Positions 24,797 through 32,428 of a stretch of 49,549 nucleotides of DNA are shown one piece after another. A model generated the notes under the pieces. The model ran no database searches. It was not told where the DNA came from and saw nothing but the letters and a program-made list of their open reading frames with translations. A program made the position numbers and the translations under genes. Source of the DNA: an uncultured Proteiniphilum sp. (GTDB lineage: Bacteria > Bacteroidota > Bacteroidia > Bacteroidales > Dysgonomonadaceae); the NCBI RefSeq assembly GCF_937873925.1, contig NZ_CALNAT010000070.1, positions 1 through 49,549 on the forward strand. The letters are read 5' to 3'. Positions within the stretch are counted from its first letter, which is position 1; every line of letters begins with the position of its first letter.

Positions 24797-27520
24797 ATGA
24801 AACACGCTTATTTTTTAATCGGACTTATACTGGCCACGCTAATGGCCGGATGTCAGGGAGCAGCGGTGAAAGTAGCCTCCCCGAAAGTGGAAATGCAGGA
24901 AAACCCGCAGGGATTGGGAACATCAACACCCCGGTTCTCGTGGCAAATTAATTCCGGCAAACCCGATCTACGACAGGAAGCATACCGCATCCAGGTTGCC
25001 CGGTCGGAAAAGGATCTGAAAAAAGGAGAGAATCTGTTATGGGATTCGGGAATCGTTACAGGTGGGGAGTCGGTACTTATTCCCTATGAAGGCGAAGCGC
25101 TTGCTTCAAAAGGAATATATTACTGGCGGGTAAAAGTAACCACTAACCAGGGAGATACGGGTTGGAGCACAGCCAATCACTGGTCGATGACCTTTCTCGA
25201 GGCATCCGACTGGCAAGCCAAATGGATCGGCGAAGATACATTCTCTAACCCCGGCGAGACAGACAAGGGAAATACCCGCCTGGCTGCCCGCTATCTACGG
25301 AAACCATTCGACAGTAAACACAAAGTAGAACGCGCCGTACTCTACATTTCAGGATTAGGTGTATACGAAGCTTATATAAACGGAGAACGCGTTTCGGACG
25401 ATGTCCTCTCCCCCACGGTCTCATGGTATCCCGAAAAAGTATATTACAACGTCTATGATGTTACCTCCCTTATCCGGAAAGACAACAATGTGTTGGGTGT
25501 AAAACTGGGCAATGGCCGCTTTTTCGGCATGCGGGAATCATGGAGCCAGGTCTTCGGATCACCTCGCCTGCTGGCGCAATTGGAAATCGAATACAGCGAC
25601 GGTTCAACCGACATCATTGTCAGCGACGAATCATGGAAAGTCATCTCCAAAGGACCCATCATCGCCAATAACGAATTCGACGGGGAGGAATACGACGCCC
25701 GTCTGGAACTTCCCGGGTGGGATAAGAACCATTATGATGACGCCGCATGGAAGCAGGCCGATATAATGACCGCACCCGAAGGAATACTCACCGTACAGCC
25801 CAATCCGAACATCCGGGTACAGGATGAACTGACGCCCCTAGCCATCACAAAACTACCCGACGGGAAATTTATACTGGATATGGGACAGAATATGGTGGGA
25901 TGGATAAAGATCAACCGCTTGAAAGGTAAAAAGGATCAGCCCGTCACCCTCCGGTTTGCGGAAATACTCAATCCTGACGGTACCCTCTATCTGGCAAACC
26001 TCCGGAGTGCAAAGGTAACCGATATCTATACGCCTTCAAAAGACGGGGATTTTAGTTGGGAGCCTTCTTTCGTCTTCCATGGCTTCCGTTTCGTGGAGAT
26101 CTCGGGGTTGGATTACCAACCGGCACCGACCGATTTCACCGGCAGGGTCATCTATGACCAAATGGAAATGACCGGAAAATTCGAAACATCCGACGAAACC
26201 ATCAATCAGATATTCAAAAACGCCTATTGGGGTATCCGCGGGAACTACAGGGGTATGCCTACCGACTGTCCGCAACGCGACGAGCGCCAGGGTTGGCTGG
26301 GCGACCGGGCGACCGGCTGTTTCGGGGAAGCGTTCGTGTTTAACAATGCCCTGCTTTACGGCAAATGGTTGCAGGACATCGAAGATTCCCAAAACCCGGA
26401 GGGAAGCATCTCGGTAGTCTCCCCCCGCTACTGGACGATCTACAACGACGACGTGACCTGGCCTGCCGCCTATTTTTACGGGGCAAAGATGCTGTGGCAG
26501 CAGTATGGAGATATGGAGCCGATAAAAAGACATTATTCCTCCATGAAACGCTATCTGGAACGCATTCAACAGGTATCGATGCAGGATTACATCCTTACAA
26601 AAGACACCTATGGCGACTGGTGCATGCCGCCCGAATCGCAGGAACTTATCCATTCGCAGGATCCTTCCCGGAAAACAGCCGGAGCCGTTTTAAGCACCAC
26701 CGTGTACTACAGCCTACTGAACCTGATGACCGAATTCGCCCAACTCACCGGTAACACGGGAGATATAGCAGGATATAAAGAGTTGGCATCGAAGATCAGA
26801 GAGGCTTACAATACCCGTTTTTTCAATGCCGATTCGGCTCTTTATGACAATAATACCGTTACGGCCAATATCCTTTCGCTTCGCTTAGGGATGGTTCCCG
26901 AGGGATATGAACAAAAGGTATTCGATAATATTGTGAAAAAGACCGAGGTAGATTTCAACGGCCATGTAAGTACAGGGGTACTGGGAATACAACACCTTAT
27001 GCGGGGACTGACAGAACAGGGGAATGTGGATCTGGCCTACAGTATCGTCACCAACCGGACCTATCCCAGTTGGGGATATATGATCGAAAAAGGGGCGACC
27101 ACCATTTGGGAACTATGGAACGGAGATACGGCCGATCCGGCGATGAACTCCGCCAATCATGTGATGCTGCTGGGAGATCTGCTTATCTGGTTTTACGAGG
27201 ATCTGGCAGGGATCAGAAACCATCCCGAAAGTGTAGCGTATAAAAAACTGTTGATGGAGCCGAAATTCCCCCAAGGATTGTCGCACGTAAAAGCCACCTA
27301 TAAATCGGTTTACGGAGAGATAAAAAGTGAATGGCGGAAGGAAAACGAAACATTCAGTTGGGATATCACCCTACCCGGAAATACTTCGGCGATTGTCAGG
27401 CTGCCAAAAGAGCTGAACATGTCGGCGCCCGCGGGGGAAGGCGTAAGGAATGTTACGGAAACGGATACCGGAATTGAAATAGAACTAGGCTCCGGGAATT
27501 ACCACCTGGCCGGCAAATAA
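24797..27520 (+). CDS. GH78 alpha-L-rhamnosidase, lipoprotein (4 of 4)
   Basis: This 907-residue rhamnosidase has a lipoprotein signal (FLIGLILATLMAGC, Cys19), the only clear lipobox of the four, so it is probably anchored in the outer membrane or faces the periplasm while its neighbours are soluble. The acid block is D490-CPQRDE496-RQGWLGD503, the form with one extra residue found in many GH78 enzymes. The base is Glu772 in GATTIWELWNG. The jelly-roll has YISGLGVYEAYINGERVS. It is the last gene of the cluster; a terminator follows 83 bases after the stop. Confidence 0.94.
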   Translation: MKHAYFLIGLILATLMAGCQGAAVKVASPKVEMQENPQGLGTSTPRFSWQINSGKPDLRQEAYRIQVARSEKDLKKGENLLWDSGIVTGGESVLIPYEGEALASKGIYYWRVKVTTNQGDTGWSTANHWSMTFLEASDWQAKWIGEDTFSNPGETDKGNTRLAARYLRKPFDSKHKVERAVLYISGLGVYEAYINGERVSDDVLSPTVSWYPEKVYYNVYDVTSLIRKDNNVLGVKLGNGRFFGMRESWSQVFGSPRLLAQLEIEYSDGSTDIIVSDESWKVISKGPIIANNEFDGEEYDARLELPGWDKNHYDDAAWKQADIMTAPEGILTVQPNPNIRVQDELTPLAITKLPDGKFILDMGQNMVGWIKINRLKGKKDQPVTLRFAEILNPDGTLYLANLRSAKVTDIYTPSKDGDFSWEPSFVFHGFRFVEISGLDYQPAPTDFTGRVIYDQMEMTGKFETSDETINQIFKNAYWGIRGNYRGMPTDCPQRDERQGWLGDRATGCFGEAFVFNNALLYGKWLQDIEDSQNPEGSISVVSPRYWTIYNDDVTWPAAYFYGAKMLWQQYGDMEPIKRHYSSMKRYLERIQQVSMQDYILTKDTYGDWCMPPESQELIHSQDPSRKTAGAVLSTTVYYSLLNLMTEFAQLTGNTGDIAGYKELASKIREAYNTRFFNADSALYDNNTVTANILSLRLGMVPEGYEQKVFDNIVKKTEVDFNGHVSTGVLGIQHLMRGLTEQGNVDLAYSIVTNRTYPSWGYMIEKGATTIWELWNGDTADPAMNSANHVMLLGDLLIWFYEDLAGIRNHPESVAYKKLLMEPKFPQGLSHVKATYKSVYGEIKSEWRKENETFSWDITLPGNTSAIVRLPKELNMSAPAGEGVRNVTETDTGIEIELGSGNYHLAGK

Positions 27521-27602
27521 AACCGGTTTAGAAATTGAATTGGAAGCCGGAAGTTACTCTTTCCGGCAGACAAATTTGTCATTTCTCATACAAAAACCGC
27601 AG

Positions 27603-27636
27603 AAAACCATCTCCTCGTCAAGGGAGGTGGTTTTTT
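27603..27636 (+). terminator. Rho-independent terminator of the rhamnosidase cluster
   Basis: AAAACCATCTCC (27603-27614) pairs with GGAGGTGGTTTT over 12 bp with one G-T wobble, around an 8-base loop, and runs into T residues to 27636. A weaker hairpin (GCCGGAA/TTCCGGC) lies just before it at 27546-27567. Confidence 0.85.
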
Positions 27637-27975
27637 GTTATTTGGTTCTAAAACAAATTGACCGTAAATTATATTTTTTTAATATTTTCTTTGTTAAAAA
27701 AATTGGTTTTTAAAAATATTGTTTGATTATTGCAATTCGTTTCATTTTTGAAACGAGAAAGGATAATTTTTATGGATGATTATCCGGGAATTTTGTTATA
27801 AGTCCCTTTTTCGCCGTATAATAGTTGAGATACGGTGTTTGAGTTCTGTTTGGGTCATTCAGTCCACCCAATTTGTCTCCCTTCATCCTATAGTATTGCC
27901 TTAATTACAGATTATTTAATCTATTCAAACCACCACAGTAAGGTAAATTTTACAATTACATCAAATTTACAAATC
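27637..27975 (+). promoter_or_regulatory. Leader region of the fimbrillin-like gene with a perfect inverted repeat
   Basis: TCGTTTCA (27737-27744) and TGAAACGA (27749-27756) form a perfect 8-bp inverted repeat around TTTT. It may be an operator or a leader hairpin. I find no convincing TAnnTTTG box in the stretch. The open frame from 27835 to 27975 is upstream of the signal peptide and is probably not translated. Confidence 0.4.
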
Positions 27976-29277
27976 ATGAAAGCAAAAAACAACCACCGGA
28001 CTTTTTTTAGGCTCGTATTATCATGCCTCTGCATCCTTATCTTCTCGTGCGAAGGAGACACGATAGATCCCGATAAGGGCGGAAGGGCTCTTCAGCTACA
28101 AGCAGAGATATATGGGTTAAAAACCCGTGTCTCCGACTCCTCCTGGGAAAAAGATGACGCCATTGGCGTTTATATGGTAAAAGCAGGGCAACCGCTCAAT
28201 TCTTCCGCCCTCCGTCAAAATGTAAAATATGTGACTTCCGGCTCCTCATCTTTCGCACCGGCCAACGAAGCGGAAGAGATTATTCTTCCTTTCGACGAAT
28301 CCAATGTTGATTTCATCAGCTATTACCCTTATCGGGAAGATATAGGCAACTTCTCCTATCCTATTGATTTGAGTAATCAGTCGGTGCAGGCTGCTATCGA
28401 CCTTATGTACTCCAACAATGCAAAAAACTTCAATTCGAAAAATCCGAACGTACAAATGCAGTTTTCCCATCAGTTATCCAAAATTGTATTGAATATCGGT
28501 CAGGATGAATCGATCAATTTGAACGACCTGTCGGTAATCATTACCCATGCCGCTACCCGAGCCACGTTCGACCTGGGTACAGGCACACTCTCTCCTGCCT
28601 CTGAGCGAGGGGATATCCAACTCAGAGTGAATAACGACGGTTCGGTTGCCGAGGCGATCCTGTTGCCGGAAGCCGATTTGTCGGGAATGTATCTGTGGTT
28701 TATTATCGGAGAAGAAACTGAAGTGTATAATTTTCCTTTGGTTGATGCCATTGAGATCAATGCTTTCGAGAAAGCGACCAAATATACCTATAACGTCACC
28801 CTGTTTACCGAAAAAATAGTCGCCGTTACGGAAAGCAATATCACAGCGTGGATCGATGGGCCGTCAGCAGACGTGCAAGCGGACCGCACCACCGAAACGC
28901 CACCCCTCATCGAGGGATCGAAGAAGGATCCTTACACCGTAGCGGAGGCACAAGCCAATCAGGGAAAAACAGGTGTATGGGTAGAAGGATTTATTGTAGG
29001 ATCATTCAGCAATTCAATCACTAATTTTATACCCGGTGTGGAGGGTGCGGTAGCAAGTAATATCGCTTTAGCGAATATTCCGGGCGAAACCGATACCGAC
29101 AAAATGATCCCGGTACAATTGCCTTCATCGGGAGCCATCAGAGCCGCATTGAATATACCCGGCAACCCAGATAATATTAATAAGATGGTAATAATCAAAG
29201 GTGATCTGGCAAACTATTTTTCCGTCCCCGGCCTAAGAGAACTCGAAGAATACGTTTTGATAGGATCAGAACCCTAA
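27976..29277 (+). CDS. Fimbrillin-like lipoprotein with C-terminal DUF6359 domain
   Basis: This 433-residue lipoprotein starts at the ATG 27976, where KAKNNHRTFFRLVLSCLCILIFSC gives a proper signal peptide and Cys28 as anchor. Residues 40-300 read like a Mfa/FimA-type beta-sandwich of the fimbrillin superfamily (QMQFSHQLSKIVLNI, LIGVYMV-type strands, YTYNVTL). From about 318 a second domain starts (SKKDPYTVAEAQAN, GVWVEGFIVG, SNIALANI, PVQLPSSGAIRAALNI, KGDLANYFSVPGL), which I associate with DUF6359, an OB-like fold. It may be an accessory pilus subunit or a surface lipoprotein. It ends 12 bases before the Rpn gene. Confidence 0.75.
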   Translation: MKAKNNHRTFFRLVLSCLCILIFSCEGDTIDPDKGGRALQLQAEIYGLKTRVSDSSWEKDDAIGVYMVKAGQPLNSSALRQNVKYVTSGSSSFAPANEAEEIILPFDESNVDFISYYPYREDIGNFSYPIDLSNQSVQAAIDLMYSNNAKNFNSKNPNVQMQFSHQLSKIVLNIGQDESINLNDLSVIITHAATRATFDLGTGTLSPASERGDIQLRVNNDGSVAEAILLPEADLSGMYLWFIIGEETEVYNFPLVDAIEINAFEKATKYTYNVTLFTEKIVAVTESNITAWIDGPSADVQADRTTETPPLIEGSKKDPYTVAEAQANQGKTGVWVEGFIVGSFSNSITNFIPGVEGAVASNIALANIPGETDTDKMIPVQLPSSGAIRAALNIPGNPDNINKMVIIKGDLANYFSVPGLRELEEYVLIGSEP

Positions 29278-29289
29278 AGATTGAGAAAA

Positions 29290-30138
29290 ATGGTACGATT
29301 TATCAATCCGTTTACCGACGTGGGATTTAAAAAGATCTTCGGCCAGGAGATCAGCAAAGAGTTGATTATCGACTTTTTGAACGACCTGCTGGAAGGAGAG
29401 AGAAGTATCAGAGATATCCGTTTCCTCGACAAGGAACTTTTGCCGGAATTCGAAGGGGACCGTGGGACTATTTACGATATTTATTGTACCACTGAGAGTG
29501 GTGAATACTTCATCGTGGAGATGCAAAATATCCGTCAGGTTCAGTTTGCCGACCGAGCATTGTATTACCTTTCGCAGACGATTGCCCGACAGGGTCAACA
29601 GGGAGGAAAGTGGCTGTTTGACCTGAATGCGGTATACGGGGTATTTTTTATGAATTTCCGTTTGCATGACACCCCGAATAAACTGCGCACCGACATTATC
29701 CTGTCCGACCGGGAGACGCATGAACAATTCAGCGACAAGCTGCGTTTTATCTTTATAGAACTTCCCTCTTTCGCCAAAGAGGAAAGGGAATGTAAAACAG
29801 ATTTTGAACGATGGATTTACGTATTGAAGAATATGGAAACACTGGAAAGAATACCATTCAAGGCCCGTAAGGCGGTCTTTGAAAAGCTGGAACAGATAGC
29901 CGACATCGCCTCGATGAGCAAAGAGGAGCGCGAGAGATATGACGAGAGTATCAAAGTCTATCGCGACCATCTGGCTACCCTCGCCTATGCCGAGCAGAAA
30001 GGCAGGGAAGAAGGCAGAGAAGAAGGTGAAAGGAATAAACAACTGGCAATCGCCCGGAACCTGAAAACTGAAGGAATACCGGTTGGCATTATTTCCAAAG
30101 CCACCGGCCTTTCCGTTGAAGAAATCGAAAAACTGTAA
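29290..30138 (+). CDS. Rpn/PD-(D/E)XK family nuclease (transposase-like)
   Basis: This is a 282-residue protein of the Rpn family of recombination-promoting nucleases (PD-(D/E)XK transposase family). It opens with FINPFTDVGFKKIFG, the usual family start. The active-site pieces are Asp63 (YDIYC) and Glu77-x-Gln79 (VEMQ). The region from about 225 is charged and repeats GREEGREEGE, followed by a small C-terminal helix pair (GIPVGIISKATGLSVEEIEKL). The ATG at 29290 is preferred over a TTG three codons upstream. No terminal repeats or target duplication are seen, so it looks like a resident gene rather than an insertion sequence. It may be co-transcribed with the lipoprotein gene upstream. Confidence 0.88.
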   Translation: MVRFINPFTDVGFKKIFGQEISKELIIDFLNDLLEGERSIRDIRFLDKELLPEFEGDRGTIYDIYCTTESGEYFIVEMQNIRQVQFADRALYYLSQTIARQGQQGGKWLFDLNAVYGVFFMNFRLHDTPNKLRTDIILSDRETHEQFSDKLRFIFIELPSFAKEERECKTDFERWIYVLKNMETLERIPFKARKAVFEKLEQIADIASMSKEERERYDESIKVYRDHLATLAYAEQKGREEGREEGERNKQLAIARNLKTEGIPVGIISKATGLSVEEIEKL

Positions 30139-30166
30139 AAAAACTACAGTTTCCATTTTAATTTCA

Positions 30167-30198
30167 AAAAGGGTTTGATGGGAGTATCAAACCCTTTT
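30167..30198. terminator. Bidirectional rho-independent terminator
   Basis: AAAAGGGTTTGAT (30167-30179) and ATCAAACCCTTTT (30186-30198) form a perfect 13-bp stem with a 6-base loop. T residues follow on both strands. It serves the Rpn gene on the plus strand and the SGNH hydrolase gene on the minus strand. A second hairpin (AAACTGTA/TACAGTTT, 30130-30152) overlaps the Rpn stop codon. Confidence 0.88.
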
Positions 30199-30288
30199 CG
30201 CATCAAATCAAGCCCGCAATCAATATAATCCTAACATTGATCGCTTCTGAAACGAGTATATAATTCGCTCCACACAATGGCATGACCA

Positions 30289-30990
30289 CTATTTAAACTC
30301 CTTCCACATAAGAAGTGCCCGGGCAATGGCATTTTCCACCAAAGGCCCCATGATGGCGTATCCCTCTTTGTTGGGATGCACACCGTCTTCCGACAGTTCT
30401 TTCGGCAACCCGTCGCGTTCATCGGCCATGGCGGAAAAGAAATCGCAATAGACAGCTCCCCTTGTACCGGCATACTGTTTTATCCGTTTGTTCAGTTCCA
30501 CAATCTTAGGAGCCGGTTCCAGACCGGGGCGCCAGGGAAACTCATATGCCGGAAGAACGGAGCACAGCACCACCTGTATACCGTGTGCCTGCGCCAGCTC
30601 CGTCATAGAGTGGATATTGTCTTCGATCATCTCCAGCGTCGACGGACCTGTATTACCTGCGATATCATTTGTACCGGCCAGGATCACCACTACTTTAGGC
30701 CATAATTTGAGTACATCCTGACGAAAACGGAGCAGCATCTGCGGCGTGGTCTGTCCGCTAATACCCCGATTGATATAGGGGCGGCCGTCAAAAAACTCAG
30801 GTACCTTTTCTATCCAGCCCTGCGTAATTGAGTTACCCATAAAGACCACCCGGTCGTCACACGTCCTGGCGGCTCCCAACTTTACATTCTCTTCCCTAAA
30901 ACGGCTCAGGTTCGCCCAATCCTGGGCCTCGGCCAAAAATATACCACCCATCATGAATACCAATGCAAGAAATATTTTTTTCACCTTCAT
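30289..30990 (-). CDS. Secreted SGNH/GDSL-family hydrolase
   Basis: This 233-residue hydrolase has a signal peptide ending AEA-QD at residue 22-23. The four SGNH blocks are present: GNSIT with nucleophile Ser54, Gly80 in RGISGQT, Asn108 in AGTND, and Asp202-x-x-His205 in EDGVHP. Proteins of this size and pattern are often carbohydrate or platelet-activating-factor-type acyl esterases. A role in removing acetyl groups from glycans would fit the neighbouring loci but is not shown. It is a single gene on the minus strand, with a possible TAnnTTTG-type box (CAAAAATA on the plus strand) at 31035-31042. Confidence 0.9.
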   Translation of the reverse strand: MKVKKIFLALVFMMGGIFLAEAQDWANLSRFREENVKLGAARTCDDRVVFMGNSITQGWIEKVPEFFDGRPYINRGISGQTTPQMLLRFRQDVLKLWPKVVVILAGTNDIAGNTGPSTLEMIEDNIHSMTELAQAHGIQVVLCSVLPAYEFPWRPGLEPAPKIVELNKRIKQYAGTRGAVYCDFFSAMADERDGLPKELSEDGVHPNKEGYAIMGPLVENAIARALLMWKEFK

Positions 30991-31317
30991 CCTATTTATA
31001 TTTTTTAATTATAATAAATCTCATTTTCGAATGTCAAAAATAGTTATTAATTGTTGATCCGGAGCAGGATTCATCGACTTATTTGAATGGTATATCGATT
31101 TTTAGACCTAAAAAAAACTAAAAACAGTCTCAGGGTTACTTTTTCTCTACTTTAATAGGTACTTTTGAGAGATTTTTTTGCGCACGGATATAGAGCAAAG
31201 GATAAGAAAAGATATTGTATTTGAGGTGACGATTTATTAATCTGTTAACGGGTTAATGTACCCATGTGGTAATGCGCGCTACAAAGGTCAACCGGCAAAA
31301 AAAAGTAACACAATTAT
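30991..31317. promoter_or_regulatory. Divergent promoter region between SGNH hydrolase and efflux operon
   Basis: Candidate -7 boxes are TATTTTTG on the minus strand (31042-31035, for the hydrolase) and TACTTTTG on the plus strand (31160-31167, for the efflux operon). Neither has a clear TTTG at the right distance. No repeats or coding frame are seen. Confidence 0.35.
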
Positions 31318-32424
31318 ATGAACAGAAAAACAAAAATAATTGTATTTGCCTCCATCGCAGTGGTGATTCTGGGGATGGCATTCTTCCCAAAGATCAAACA
31401 ACTTTTTACATCCGGTGGGCAGGACGATGCTCCCGCTCAGCGTGGTGCGGCCGGGGAAGCCGGCAGGTCGGCACTCATGGTAAACGCGACCGTACTGAAA
31501 CCCCAAACATTGAACAATATGTTCCGGATCACAGGGATTTTGCTACCGGACGAGGAGGTTGACCTCACTTTCGAGTCGGCAGGAAAGATAACCGATATCT
31601 ATTTCGAGGAGGGTTCCTATGTGCAAGAGGGAGCATTATTGGCAAAGGTAAACGATGCTCCGTTACAGGCCGAACTCAAGAAACTCGAAGCCCAGTTGCC
31701 GCTGGCAGAAGACAGGCTGTATCGGCAACAGACGCTCCTTGAGAAAGATGCCATCAGTCAGGAAACATATCAATCGGTCGCTACCCAGCTAGAAACACTG
31801 AAAGCCGATATAGATCTGGTGAAAGCACGTATCCGGCAGACTGAACTGAGAGCCCCTTTCAACGGAATGATCGGGTTAAGACAAGTGAGCGAAGGAGCCT
31901 ACGCTTCATCATCGGTAGTGGTAACCAATCTCACCAAAATCTCCCCCCTGAAAGTCGAATTCTCTCTTACCCAGAATTTTGTAAATATGATCCAACCGGG
32001 AACGGAAATTTCTTTCACGGTGGAAAATGACCTGACAGTATACAATGCTACGGTTTACGCCATAGAATCCCGGTTAGATGTACAAACGCTCAACCTCTTT
32101 GCGCGCGCCCGCTATCCCAATACCGACGGGAGAATTAAACCGGGTCAGTCCGCCAGCGTCCGGATCAATCTGGATCAGATCGACAATGCTATCGTCATCC
32201 CGAGTATTTCCAGCATCAAGGAGATGGGTCGTGATATTGCCTATCTGTATAACAACGGCAGGGCAAGGGAGGTGGAGATTATTACAGGTATGCGTACATC
32301 CGCGTCGGTTGAAGTGATCGACGGTCTGAATATCGGCGACACGCTTCTGACCACCGGTGTAATGCAGTTACGAAACGGCATGCCGGTGCAGATCGGCCAG
32401 ATGGTTGAAAACAGAGCAGATTAA
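31318..32424 (+). CDS. RND efflux periplasmic adaptor (membrane-fusion protein)
   Basis: This 368-residue HlyD/AcrA-type adaptor is held by an N-terminal membrane segment (KIIVFASIAVVILGMAFF), without a lipobox. A lipoyl-like half (VDLTFESAGKITDIYFEEGSYVQEG) is followed by a coiled-coil hairpin of about 50 residues (LKKLEAQLPLAEDRLYRQQTLLEKD through DLVKARIRQ), the second lipoyl half (TELRAPFNGMIGLRQVSEG) and beta-barrel domains. It is the first gene of a tripartite operon; the pump gene starts 4 bases after its stop. It bridges the inner-membrane pump and the outer-membrane channel. Confidence 0.93.
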   Translation: MNRKTKIIVFASIAVVILGMAFFPKIKQLFTSGGQDDAPAQRGAAGEAGRSALMVNATVLKPQTLNNMFRITGILLPDEEVDLTFESAGKITDIYFEEGSYVQEGALLAKVNDAPLQAELKKLEAQLPLAEDRLYRQQTLLEKDAISQETYQSVATQLETLKADIDLVKARIRQTELRAPFNGMIGLRQVSEGAYASSSVVVTNLTKISPLKVEFSLTQNFVNMIQPGTEISFTVENDLTVYNATVYAIESRLDVQTLNLFARARYPNTDGRIKPGQSASVRINLDQIDNAIVIPSISSIKEMGRDIAYLYNNGRAREVEIITGMRTSASVEVIDGLNIGDTLLTTGVMQLRNGMPVQIGQMVENRAD

Positions 32425-32428
32425 CGAG

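Noticed and set aside
29290..30138. Rpn gene as an active insertion sequence
   Set aside because: No terminal inverted repeats or target-site duplications are visible, and the gene sits in a normal operon setting with its own terminator.
29266..30156. 296-codon minus-strand open frame over the Rpn gene
   Set aside because: The plus strand carries the Rpn start motif and PD-(D/E)XK residues; the antisense frame has none.
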